NCBI GenBank assembly: GCA_903885415.1
Contig: CAISIP010000305.1
Coordinates: 1 to 24,589 of the forward strand
Direction: 5' to 3'
DNA from: an uncultured beta proteobacterium
GTDB lineage: Bacteria > Pseudomonadota > Gammaproteobacteria > Burkholderiales > Burkholderiaceae_C
DNA: 24,589 nucleotides
Shown here: piece after piece, positions 1 through 7,149 of the stretch
Layout of the letters: every line of letters starts with the position of its first letter
Position numbering within the stretch: position 1 is the first letter of the stretch
Position numbers and translations under genes: made by a program
Notes under the pieces: model-generated
Database searches by the model: none
Told to the model about the DNA's origin: nothing
The model's input: only the letters and a program-made list of their open reading frames with translations

Positions 1-75
1 GGCCATTGTCCCCAAAGCATGGCGGACGTGTGGCGCCATGGGCTGTGCGCGTTTCCGGTGACCGGTCGGGTCCGC

Positions 76-106
76 TTGCCTCGGCCGCAGGCGCTCCCGG
101 TAAAAT
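76..106 (+). promoter_or_regulatory. Candidate sigma70-type promoter of mnmG
   Basis: A good -10 hexamer, TAAAAT, lies at 101-106, with a weaker -35-like TTGCCT at 76-81. The 19-bp spacer is longer than ideal. Transcription would start near 112 and leave a leader of about 60 nt before the mnmG ATG at 172. The 171 bp upstream of mnmG otherwise show nothing recognisable. This call rests on motif matching by eye only. Confidence 0.35.
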
Positions 107-171
107 CGGCGCTGGCCTTTGCAGCGCGGCCGGCGCGTGCCAGCGAACCCGGCCCCCACCCAGCCCCAGCC

Positions 172-2205
172 ATGCTTTATCCACAGGAATTCGACGTCAT
201 CGTGGTCGGCGGCGGCCACGCCGGTACCGAGGCCGCGCTGGCGGCTGCGCGCATGGGCTGCAGGACGTTGTTGCTCACGCACAATATCGAGACACTGGGG
301 CAAATGAGTTGCAACCCGTCCATTGGCGGCATCGGCAAGGGCCATCTGGTCAAGGAGGTCGACGCGCTGGGCGGCGCGATGGCGCAAGCGACCGACGAGG
401 GCGGCATTCAGTTTCGCATCCTTAATTCGAGCAAGGGGCCGGCGGTGCGTGCGACCCGCGCGCAGGCCGACCGCATTTTGTACAAGGCGGCGATCCGCCG
501 GCGCATAGAGAGTCAACCCCATCTCTGGGTCTTCCAGCAGGCGGTTGACGACCTGATGGTCGAGGGCGATAGGGTCGTGGGCGCCGTGACGCAGGTTGGC
601 ATCCGCTTTCGCAGCAGAACGGTGGTGCTGACCGCCGGCACATTTCTCGACGGCCGCATCCATGTTGGCATGGCCAATTACGCCGCCGGCCGCGCCGGCG
701 ACCCTCCTGCGCAGAGCCTGTCGGCGCGGCTCAAGGAGCTCAAGCTGCCGCAGGGCAGACTCAAGACCGGAACGCCGCCGCGCCTCGACGGCCGCAGCAT
801 TGACTACGCCAAGTGCCTCGCGCAGCCCGGGGACGGAATGCCCGGCGGCGCAGGCGGGGCGGTTCCGGTGTTCAGCTTCCTGGGCCGATCGGCGGACCAT
901 CCGGCGCAGCTTCCCTGCTGGATCACCCACACCAACGAGCGCACGCACGACATCATCCGCGGCAGCCTGGACCGAAGTCCGATGTTCACCGGCAAGATCG
1001 AGGGAGTGGGGCCGCGCTATTGCCCCAGCGTGGAGGACAAGATTCACCGCTTTGCCGATAAGAGCAGCCACCAGGTGTTTCTGGAGCCCGAGGGACTGAC
1101 GACGCACGAGGTCTACCCCAACGGCATTTCGACCAGCCTGCCTTTTGATGTGCAGTACGAATTGGTGCGCTCGATGGCCGGGCTCGAGCAGGCGCATATC
1201 CTGCGCCCGGGTTACGCGATCGAGTACGACTACTTCGACCCGCGTTGCCTGAAGACCAGCTTTGAAACCCGCGCCATCGGCGGACTTTTCTTCGCGGGCC
1301 AGATTAACGGGACGACCGGCTACGAGGAGGCTGCGGCGCAAGGGCTGTACGCGGGCGTCAACGCCGCCCTGCTGTGCCGCGGGGAGGCGGCCTGGACGCC
1401 CCGGCGCGACGAGGCCTATCTCGGCGTGCTGGTGGACGACCTGATCAGCAAGGGGGTGACCGAGCCCTACCGGATGTTCACCAGCCGCGCCGAGTTTCGG
1501 CTGCAACTGCGCGAAGACAACGCCGACATGCGGCTGACCGAGGCCGGCCGCGGGCTGGGCCTGGTCGACGACACGCGCTGGGACGCCTTTTGCCGCAAGC
1601 GCGACGCTGTTTCACGTGAAACAGAGCGGCTGCGATCGATTTGGGTAAGCCCGAAAAATCTGGACGCCGCCGAGGCGTTGCGTGTTTTGGGCAAGGAGAT
1701 CGACCACGAGTACACACTCGCCGAGTTGCTCCGGCGTCCCGATGTCAGCTACGCCGGGCTGATGTCGCTGGCCGGCGGGCGCCACGCGTCCCCCGAGTTG
1801 GCGCGGCAGGATTCGGCCGCAGCCGAAGGTCCGGACGCCGTGGCGCAGGCGGCGGACGCCGAGCGGGCGCTGTTTTCAGCGGTCGTTACCGAGCAGGTCG
1901 AGATCGTCGCCAAATACGCGGGCTACATAGACCGCCAGCGGGTCGAGATAGAGCGCGCCGCCCATTTCGAAAGCCTCAGGCTGCCAGAGGACCTGGACTA
2001 TATGCGGGTACCCGCACTCGGCTTCGAGGCGGGCCAGATCCTTAGCCGGCAGCGGCCCGAGACGCTGGGGCTCGCGTCCCGGCTGTCGGGCATTACGCCG
2101 GCGGCGATCGCGCTGCTGCTGGTCCACCTGCGCAAAGGACGGGGCAGGAAGCCGGAGCCCGCTGAGCCCGAAGCCGGCGCGACCGCCGACCATGCCGGCG
2201 CCTGA
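172..2205 (+). CDS. mnmG: tRNA uridine-5-carboxymethylaminomethyl modification enzyme MnmG (GidA)
   Basis: MnmG is the FAD-dependent subunit of the cytoplasmic MnmE-MnmG complex, which installs carboxymethylaminomethyl groups at C5 of wobble uridine 34 in several tRNAs. The frame is open from 19, but the ATG at 172 is chosen because the protein then starts directly with the family N-terminus, and the FAD-binding GGGHAGTE falls at residues 13-20. The hallmark IGGIGKGHLVKEVD follows at about 51-64, and further family signatures (TGTPPRLDGR, GYEEAAAQGL) are present. At 677 aa it is somewhat longer than the usual roughly 630-650. Part of the excess is an Ala-rich stretch at about residues 542-565 (nt 1795-1865), N-terminal to the C-terminal helical MnmE-binding domain. 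It overlaps rsmG by 14 bp, implying coupled translation. A parS site is embedded in codons 479-484 and a DnaA box in codons 2-5. Confidence 0.97.
   Translation: MLYPQEFDVIVVGGGHAGTEAALAAARMGCRTLLLTHNIETLGQMSCNPSIGGIGKGHLVKEVDALGGAMAQATDEGGIQFRILNSSKGPAVRATRAQADRILYKAAIRRRIESQPHLWVFQQAVDDLMVEGDRVVGAVTQVGIRFRSRTVVLTAGTFLDGRIHVGMANYAAGRAGDPPAQSLSARLKELKLPQGRLKTGTPPRLDGRSIDYAKCLAQPGDGMPGGAGGAVPVFSFLGRSADHPAQLPCWITHTNERTHDIIRGSLDRSPMFTGKIEGVGPRYCPSVEDKIHRFADKSSHQVFLEPEGLTTHEVYPNGISTSLPFDVQYELVRSMAGLEQAHILRPGYAIEYDYFDPRCLKTSFETRAIGGLFFAGQINGTTGYEEAAAQGLYAGVNAALLCRGEAAWTPRRDEAYLGVLVDDLISKGVTEPYRMFTSRAEFRLQLREDNADMRLTEAGRGLGLVDDTRWDAFCRKRDAVSRETERLRSIWVSPKNLDAAEALRVLGKEIDHEYTLAELLRRPDVSYAGLMSLAGGRHASPELARQDSAAAEGPDAVAQAADAERALFSAVVTEQVEIVAKYAGYIDRQRVEIERAAHFESLRLPEDLDYMRVPALGFEAGQILSRQRPETLGLASRLSGITPAAIALLLVHLRKGRGRKPEPAEPEAGATADHAGA
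177..185 (+). promoter_or_regulatory. Consensus DnaA box overlapping the mnmG start
   Basis: TTATCCACA, the consensus high-affinity DnaA-binding nonamer, lies at 177-185 within codons 2-5 of mnmG. It is a single box with no cluster visible nearby, so it is not an origin by itself. It could regulate mnmG or be a chance match, since the codons also encode conserved residues of the MnmG N-terminus (LYPQ). Confidence 0.4.
1608..1623. promoter_or_regulatory. parS: parS centromere site (perfect palindrome) inside mnmG
   Basis: The 16-bp sequence TGTTTCACGTGAAACA is a perfect palindrome and identical to the widely conserved chromosomal parS consensus bound by ParB/Spo0J. It is embedded in the mnmG reading frame (residues about 479-484, in the run AVSRETE). 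parA and parB lie 2.0 and 3.6 kb downstream. By family knowledge, ParB-CTP loads at such sites and spreads as a clamp. Confidence 0.95.
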
Positions 2206-2863
2206 ACTGCGCAGCCTGGGCCCGGCGCTGGAGCAGGGCGCCGCGGTGCTCGGCGTGGCCCTGTCGCCGCCGCAGGTGGAGCGCCTGCTGGAGTACCTGG
2301 AGCTGCTGGGCAAATGGGGCCGCGTCTACAACCTCAGCGCGCTGCACGAACCGCAACAGATGCTCAGCCACCACCTGCTCGACAGCCTGGCGCTGGTGGC
2401 GCCGCTACGCCGCCATCTGGCGCAGCGGGGGCTTGCCGACGCCAGCCTGCTCGACGTGGGTGCGGGCGCCGGGCTGCCGGGCGTGGTGGTCGCGCTGTGC
2501 TGCCCCGAAGTGAGGGTCTGCTGTGTCGACGCCGTGGGCAAGAAGGCCGCCTTCGTCCAGCAGGTGGCGCTGAGCCTGAAGCTGACCGGGCTGCGCGGGG
2601 TCCACGCACGGGTTGAAGACCTTGAGCAGCGCTTCGACATCGTGACCGCGCGCGCCTTTGCCTCGCTGGCCGACTTCACCCGGTGCTCGGACCGGGCGCT
2701 GGAACCCGGCGGTGTCTGGGTTGCCATGAAGGGCAGGCCGCCCGACGACGAGTTGGCGGCGCTGCCAAGGGCCGTCGAGGTGTTTCACGTGGAACAACTG
2801 CTTGTCCCCGGTCTGGACGCGCAGCGCTGCCTGGTCTGGATGCGCCGGCGCGCCGCTGTCTGA
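2192..2863 (+). CDS. rsmG: 16S rRNA (guanine-527-N7)-methyltransferase RsmG (GidB)
   Basis: RsmG is a cytoplasmic SAM-dependent enzyme that methylates N7 of G527 in 16S rRNA; loss of it is known to give low-level streptomycin resistance. The protein is 223 aa, typical of the family. The SAM-binding loop DVGAGAGLPG is at residues 88-97, the NLS segment is at 47-49, and the TARAFASL motif is at about 152-159. The start ATG at 2192 lies within the last codons of mnmG (14-bp overlap, different frame), the usual mnmG-rsmG arrangement. A second parS element is embedded near its 3' end and encodes part of VEVFHVEQ. Confidence 0.97.
   Translation: MPAPELRSLGPALEQGAAVLGVALSPPQVERLLEYLELLGKWGRVYNLSALHEPQQMLSHHLLDSLALVAPLRRHLAQRGLADASLLDVGAGAGLPGVVVALCCPEVRVCCVDAVGKKAAFVQQVALSLKLTGLRGVHARVEDLEQRFDIVTARAFASLADFTRCSDRALEPGGVWVAMKGRPPDDELAALPRAVEVFHVEQLLVPGLDAQRCLVWMRRRAAV
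2781..2796. promoter_or_regulatory. parS: Second parS site (one mismatch from the perfect palindrome) inside rsmG
   Basis: TGTTTCACGTGGAACA differs from the perfect parS palindrome at one position (12, A to G). Read on the other strand it is TGTTCCACGTGAAACA, which fits the degenerate consensus TGTTNCACGTGAAACA used by known chromosomal ParB proteins. It lies in codons about 197-202 of rsmG, 1173 bp from the site in mnmG and about 0.86 kb upstream of parA. Confidence 0.9.
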
Positions 2864-2984
2864 GCGGCAGCAACCCGGTCGCGAACGGGCCTTCTGGCAG
2901 CGCAGCGCAGGGCCCACAGCCGGCGAGCGATTAAACTCGTCGCTTGCGGGCCTCCCGGAGGCTCTGCCCATCCAAAGGAAACCC

Positions 2985-3599
2985 ATGCTCGGCGTCGCCG
3001 ACTACAGTGCATTTGTCATCGCGACCATCATCTTTTTGCTGATTCCGGGACCGGGCAATCTGGCGCTGATCACGTCCACCAGCAAGGGCCGCATCCGTGG
3101 CGGACTCGCTGCCACGCTGGGCGTCATCATCGGCGACCAGGTGTTGATGTGGCTGGCGGTGGCGGGGGTCGCGGCGCTGCTGACAAGCTACCCCTCGGCG
3201 TTTCATGCGCTGCAGTGGGCGGGCGCCAGCTACTTGGCCTGGCTGGGCGCGCGCATGCTGCTGGCGAAGGCGGGCGATGCCCCGGTGCTGCATATCCGCG
3301 TCGGCCAGTACGTCCGACAGGCGCTGATGATCACCCTGCTCAACCCCAAAGCGATCGTCTTCTACATGGCTTTTTTCCCGCTCTTTGTCGACCCGGCGCA
3401 GCACCAAGGCCTGCTGACCTTCGGCTTCATGGCGCTGACCATCGCCGCGCTCACCTTTGCCTACGGCCTGTCGGTGGTGCTCATGACGCACTTCCTCGCG
3501 GCGCGCATGCGGGCCAGCCCCTGGCTGTCGCGCGCGCTGCAAAAGTTCGCCGGCCTGTTCCTGATCGGCTTTGGCGTCAAGCTGGCGCTTTCGCGCTGA
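2985..3599 (+). CDS. LysE/RhtB family amino-acid or metabolite exporter
   Basis: A predicted inner-membrane efflux protein of 204 aa, the usual length for LysE/RhtB/ArgO transporters. The ATG at 2985 is chosen because AGGA at 2976-2979 is a well-placed ribosome-binding site and the protein then begins with the family N-terminus. The frame is open further upstream, but that part overlaps rsmG. The diagnostic LIPGPGN motif lies at about residues 17-23, followed by about six hydrophobic helices and the conserved LLNPKAIVFYMAFFPLFV stretch at about 117-134. The substrate cannot be read from sequence. Members export lysine, threonine, homoserine lactone or similar compounds. The location between rsmG and parA is probably positional conservation rather than a functional link. 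Confidence 0.9.
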   Translation: MLGVADYSAFVIATIIFLLIPGPGNLALITSTSKGRIRGGLAATLGVIIGDQVLMWLAVAGVAALLTSYPSAFHALQWAGASYLAWLGARMLLAKAGDAPVLHIRVGQYVRQALMITLLNPKAIVFYMAFFPLFVDPAQHQGLLTFGFMALTIAALTFAYGLSVVLMTHFLAARMRASPWLSRALQKFAGLFLIGFGVKLALSR

Positions 3600-3642
3600 G
3601 CGCGCCACCGCCTCGAAGCAACCCTCCACCGACACCGCGCGC

Positions 3643-4428
3643 ATGGCCAAGATTTTTTGTATCGCCAACCAGAAGGGTGGGGTCGGCAAGACCACCACCA
3701 CCGTCAACCTGGCAGCTGGTCTGGCGAAGGTCGGGCAGCGGGTCTTGCTCGTCGACCTGGATCCGCAGGGCAACGCCACCATGGGCTCGGGCGTTGACAA
3801 GCGCCAGCTCGCGCTGAGCGTCTACGACGTCTTGCTTGAGTCGAGCACCGTGGCGCAGGCGCGTGTCGCCAGCGAAAAGCTGCAGGCGGCCGGCTGCGGC
3901 TACCAGGTGCTGGGCGCCAACCGGGAGCTCGCGGGCGCAGAGGTCGAACTGGTCGAGGTCGAGCGCCGCGAGCGCCGGCTCAAGACCGCGCTGACCGCGG
4001 TCTCCCCGGACTACGATTTCATCTTGATCGACTGCCCGCCTTCGCTGTCGATGCTCACGCTCAATGGCCTGTGCTGTGCCAACGGCGTCATCGTTCCGAT
4101 GCAGTGTGAGTACTTCGCCCTGGAAGGACTGACCGACCTGGTCAACACGATCAAGCAGGTGCGCGCCAACCTCAACCGGGACCTGGCCGTGATCGGCTTG
4201 TTGCGCGTGATGTTCGATCCGCGCATCACGCTGCAGCAGCAGGTCAGCGAACAGCTGAAGGCGCATTTTGGCGACAAGGTTTTCGAGACCGTGATTCCGC
4301 GCAACGTGCGGCTCGCGGAGGCGCCCAGTTACGGCCTTCCCGGCGTGGTATTCGACCCCTCGTCCAGGGGCGCGCAGGCCTATATCGCTTTTGCGAATGA
4401 AATGGTGGCGCGCGTTGCCCGCCTCTGA
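3643..4428 (+). CDS. parA: Chromosome-partitioning ATPase ParA (Soj)
   Basis: ParA is a P-loop ATPase that binds nucleoid DNA non-specifically as an ATP dimer and is released by ParB-parS, moving the origin region. It has 261 aa from the ATG at 3643, the right size for a chromosomal short ParA without an N-terminal HTH. The deviant Walker A KGGVGKTT is at 11-18 with both signature lysines (K11, K16). The Walker A' DLDPQGN is at about 38-44 and Walker B (FILIDCPPS) ends in D130. No strong Shine-Dalgarno is visible upstream of the ATG. The frame is open from 3571, but that part overlaps lysE. Its partner parB lies one gene downstream, and two parS sites lie upstream. Confidence 0.97.
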   Translation: MAKIFCIANQKGGVGKTTTTVNLAAGLAKVGQRVLLVDLDPQGNATMGSGVDKRQLALSVYDVLLESSTVAQARVASEKLQAAGCGYQVLGANRELAGAEVELVEVERRERRLKTALTAVSPDYDFILIDCPPSLSMLTLNGLCCANGVIVPMQCEYFALEGLTDLVNTIKQVRANLNRDLAVIGLLRVMFDPRITLQQQVSEQLKAHFGDKVFETVIPRNVRLAEAPSYGLPGVVFDPSSRGAQAYIAFANEMVARVARL

Positions 4429-4511
4429 TGCGCTGGGCAACGCGGCATGCCCGGCCTGCGGCTACCGCCCTGGCTGCGCCCGATGCCAGGACGCGATGCA
4501 GGCCCGGATCA

Positions 4512-4528
4512 GCTATAAAATGAATAGC
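4512..4528. repeat. Short inverted repeat GCTAT-N7-ATAGC in the parA-hydrolase gap
   Basis: GCTAT at 4512-4516 and ATAGC at 4524-4528 flank a 7-nt AT-rich loop, in strong contrast to the GC-rich surroundings. Similar GCTAT/ATAGC elements with A/T-rich centres recur, as I recall, in intergenic regions of Comamonadaceae genomes. The same bases also contain a -10-like TATAAA (4514-4519) or TAAAAT (4516-4521), so it could instead be a promoter for the hydrolase-parB unit, although no convincing -35 is seen. Confidence 0.4.
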
Positions 4529-4578
4529 GCCTGGTGGGATGGGCGGTGCGTCCGCGAAGGGGCGGGCGTGTGCCCCAC

Positions 4579-5238
4579 ATGAGCCCGCAAGTGTCCACGG
4601 CGCCAGGCGTCCCCGCCGCGCCGGCGCAGGTACTGCTGCTGCCGGGCTGGCAAAATTCCGGCCCCGGCCACTGGCAAAGCCGTTGGGAGTCGGCATACGG
4701 CTACATCCGGGTCGAGCAGCACGACTGGTTGCGCCCCCTGCGCGGCGACTGGGTTGCGCGCCTTGAAGAAGTCTTGATCGCGAAGGCTCCGGCGGCACCC
4801 GGCGGTTTTGTGCTCGTCGCGCACAGCCTGGGATGCCTGCTGGTCGCCGCCTGGGCGTCGCACTCGCGCCACGTCAGCCTGGTGCGCGGCGCGCTGCTGG
4901 TCGCTCCGGCTGACCTGCAAAGCGACGAACTTGCCGCCGTCTTGCCCAGCTGGTCGCCGCCTGCGCTGCAGCCGCTGCCCTTTGCCAGCCAGCTGCTGGC
5001 AAGCCGCGACGACCCCTATTGCAGCATGGCCCGCTCGCGCTTCTTCGCCGATGCCTGGGGTTCGGAGCTGGTCGACTGTGGCGCGCGGGGCCACCTCAAT
5101 GCCGACTCCGGGCTGGGCGCCTGGGACACGGCGCACCGCCGGCTGGGCCGCTTTTCGGTCGCCGGCTTACCCAGTGCAAAGGCGTCTCGCCCGCGCGTAG
5201 CAGACGTAGCAGACCCCGACGCTGAAAGGAAGCAATAG
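4579..5238 (+). CDS. RBBP9/YdeN-type serine hydrolase (alpha/beta hydrolase)
   Basis: A small single-domain alpha/beta hydrolase of the RBBP9/YdeN type, presumably cytoplasmic. With M1 at 4579 it has 219 aa. LLPGWQNSGPGHWQ at 20-33 is the family N-terminal motif, the nucleophile elbow AHSLGC carries S83, and the likely triad partners are D145 (SRDDPYC) and H172 (GARGHLN). An in-frame ATG at 4534 would add 15 residues unlike the family and is less likely. The last 20 or so residues form a polar tail beyond the hydrolase fold and include a 9-bp tandem duplication (GTAGCAGAC twice, 5197-5214). Its stop TAG directly abuts the parB ATG, so its 3' end carries the parB ribosome-binding site. The substrate is unknown. 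Confidence 0.85.
   Translation: MSPQVSTAPGVPAAPAQVLLLPGWQNSGPGHWQSRWESAYGYIRVEQHDWLRPLRGDWVARLEEVLIAKAPAAPGGFVLVAHSLGCLLVAAWASHSRHVSLVRGALLVAPADLQSDELAAVLPSWSPPALQPLPFASQLLASRDDPYCSMARSRFFADAWGSELVDCGARGHLNADSGLGAWDTAHRRLGRFSVAGLPSAKASRPRVADVADPDAERKQ
5223..5232 (+). promoter_or_regulatory. parB ribosome-binding site within the upstream hydrolase gene
   Basis: A purine-rich GAAAGGAAG stretch lies in the last codons of the hydrolase, just upstream of the parB ATG at 5239. Hydrolase stop and parB start are immediately adjacent (TAG-ATG), which points to translational coupling. Confidence 0.6.
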
Positions 5239-6264
5239 ATGGCTAGCAAGAAACAAAAAGGCCTTGGCCGCGGACTCGAGGCGCTGCTCGGGCCAACGGC
5301 GATGGGCGGGGCCTCGGTCTCCTTTGGCGAGGGGCCCGACGCCGCTGGCACCAGCCCTGGCCAGCCGGCTTCGCTGCTGCTGTCGGACATGGTACCGGGA
5401 CAGTACCAGCCGCGGACCCGGATGGACGAGGGCGCTCTGTATGAGTTGGCGGAATCGATCAAGGCGCAGGGAATCATGCAGCCGATTCTGGTGCGACGCC
5501 TTCAGCAGGCCGATGGCCTGGCGCGCATACGTGCGTACCTGGGGCACGGGGCGCCGAGCGCGGCTGACGCGGTCGCCGACGAGCGCCAGGGTCGGCCGGT
5601 CTACGAAATCATCGCCGGCGAGCGCCGCTTTCGTGCGGCCCGGCTGGCGGGGCTCGACAGCGTGCCCGTGCTGGTGCGTGACGTCGGCAACGAAGCCGCA
5701 GCCGCCATGGCGCTGATCGAGAACATGCAGCGTGAAGACCTCAATCCTCTGGAAGAGGCGCAGGGATTGCAGCGGCTGGTCAAGGAGTTTGGACTCTCGC
5801 ACGAGCAGGCCGCGCAGGCGGTAGGGCGCTCGCGCAGCGCAGCCAGCAACCTGCTGCGCTTGTTGAATCTGGCCGAACCGGTGCAAAGCATGCTGATGGC
5901 TGGCGACCTCGAGATGGGCCATGCGCGCGCCTTACTGGCGCTCGATCGTGCGGCGCAGATCACGGCCGCAGCGCAGATCACGGCGCGCAAGATGACGGTG
6001 CGTGAAACCGAGAGCCTGGTGAAAAAGCTCAACGCCGAATTCACCCTGACGGCGAGCAAGCCGAAGAAGGAGAAGTCGCGCGACCTGCGCCGGGTGGAAG
6101 AAGAGCTGTCGGACCTGCTCACCGCGCAGGTGGAGGTGCGTGTGAAGAAGCGCCTCAAGCGCGCCGGCAGAATGCACGAGGCGGGTGAAGTGGCGATTCA
6201 GTTCGGCTCGCTGGAAGAACTCAACGGCCTGATCGACAAGCTCAGCCAGGGCGCGACGCGCTAG
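5239..6264 (+). CDS. parB: Chromosome-partitioning protein ParB (Spo0J), with an enlarged N-terminal loop
   Basis: ParB is a parS-specific CTPase DNA clamp that forms the origin-proximal partition complex. It has 341 aa. The N-terminus KKQKGLGRGLEALLG (residues 4-18) is the ParA-stimulating peptide. The ParB/Srx CTPase domain runs from about 50 to 160, with GERRFRAARLAG at 127-138 and ENMQREDLNPLEEAQG at 161-176. The parS-reading HTH is at about 186-208 (LSHEQAAQAVGRSRSAASNL), and the C-terminal dimerisation domain is at about 285-341. Between QPILVRR (about 81-87) and YEIIAGERR (122-130) there are about 34 residues where most chromosomal ParBs have a short linker; the insert is still in frame and the surrounding motifs are intact. 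Target parS sites lie upstream in mnmG and rsmG. Confidence 0.96.
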   Translation: MASKKQKGLGRGLEALLGPTAMGGASVSFGEGPDAAGTSPGQPASLLLSDMVPGQYQPRTRMDEGALYELAESIKAQGIMQPILVRRLQQADGLARIRAYLGHGAPSAADAVADERQGRPVYEIIAGERRFRAARLAGLDSVPVLVRDVGNEAAAAMALIENMQREDLNPLEEAQGLQRLVKEFGLSHEQAAQAVGRSRSAASNLLRLLNLAEPVQSMLMAGDLEMGHARALLALDRAAQITAAAQITARKMTVRETESLVKKLNAEFTLTASKPKKEKSRDLRRVEEELSDLLTAQVEVRVKKRLKRAGRMHEAGEVAIQFGSLEELNGLIDKLSQGATR

Positions 6265-6269
6265 ATCCG

Positions 6270-7061
6270 ATGCTGTCGCGCCTGCGCTGGCCGCTTCCCG
6301 CGCTGATGGCCTGGGCCTGCGCATGGCTCGCGTACACCGTGTTGCAGGACGCTCTGCCCGCGCTATGGCCCGGGCCGCTGGCGCAGGCAGGGGGCCTGGT
6401 ACGGCCCGTGTCGCTGGCCCTCGCCTGCGCGCTGGGCGTCGTGCTCAGCCTGCTCGGCCAGACCTGGTGGCGCAGGCTGGCGATTGCCGCCGGATTTCCG
6501 ATTTCGCTGGCGGTATCGGGCGCCTCGCTGCCGGCCTGGGGCTGGCTGGCGCCGCTGGCGCTGCTGCTGCTGATCTACCCGGTGAACGCCTGGCGCGATG
6601 CCCCGCTGTTTCCGACCCCCGCCCGCGCGCTGCAAAGGCTGGCTGCCAGCGCGCCGCTGCCCGAAGGCGCGCTGGTACTCGACGCCGGTTGTGGGCTGGG
6701 CCATGCGCTGGTGGCGCTGCGCCGCGCCTATCCGAAGGCGCAACTGCACGGGATCGAATGGAGCTGGCCATTGCGCGCGCTATGCGCGCTGCGCTGCCCG
6801 TGGGCGCGGGTTCGCCAGGGCGACATCTGGCGCGCGGACTGGGGACCCTATGACCTGGTCTACCTGTTCCAGCGCCCCGAGAGCATGCCACGCGCGGTGC
6901 GCAAGGCGCGCGCCGAGATGCGCCCCGGCAGTTGGCTGGTCAGCCTCGAGTTTGAGGCCCGGGAGATCGGGCCGCATCAGGTGCTGCGCGACGGCGACGC
7001 CAAGCCGGTCTGGCTTTACCGCGCTCCATTTGCTGCGCAGCAGCCAGTGCCGCGGCCCTGA
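6270..7061 (+). CDS. Membrane-anchored class I SAM-dependent methyltransferase of unknown target
   Basis: A 263-aa protein. The N-terminal part (about 8-103) has about three or four hydrophobic segments, namely 9-30, 45-63, 70-86 and 90-104. A soluble Rossmann methyltransferase domain follows, with motif I VLDAGCGLGHA at 136-146, an acidic motif II region LHGIEWS at 159-165, and RQGDIWR at about 182-188. The catalytic domain should therefore face the cytoplasm at the inner membrane. The layout resembles FAM173/ATPSCKMT-type anchored lysine methyltransferases, but this is only an architectural analogy. It starts 5 bp after the parB stop and is probably co-transcribed with it. Confidence 0.75.
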   Translation: MLSRLRWPLPALMAWACAWLAYTVLQDALPALWPGPLAQAGGLVRPVSLALACALGVVLSLLGQTWWRRLAIAAGFPISLAVSGASLPAWGWLAPLALLLLIYPVNAWRDAPLFPTPARALQRLAASAPLPEGALVLDAGCGLGHALVALRRAYPKAQLHGIEWSWPLRALCALRCPWARVRQGDIWRADWGPYDLVYLFQRPESMPRAVRKARAEMRPGSWLVSLEFEAREIGPHQVLRDGDAKPVWLYRAPFAAQQPVPRP

Positions 7062-7149
7062 GGCGCGCGCGGAGTCGAGCAGGGCGCGCTCGCCTGCGCT
7101 GCGAATCGACCCGGCTCCCCTTGATATGGGGGGGAGACATCGTGTCGAT

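Noticed and set aside
1..171. A short coding gene or an origin of replication in the left-edge segment
   Set aside because: No credible ORF with family features was found, and only one DnaA box is present (inside mnmG), with no AT-rich unwinding region.
4579..5238. parA and parB read as a simple two-gene operon with nothing between them
   Set aside because: The intervening frame has an intact serine hydrolase triad and family motifs, so it is a real gene.
5953..5984. Near-tandem 18-bp duplication in parB (GCGCAGATCACGGC twice), giving AQITAAAQITA
   Set aside because: This stretch aligns with the normal ParB sequence pattern before the conserved TVRETE segment, so it looks like ordinary coding sequence rather than a recent insertion.
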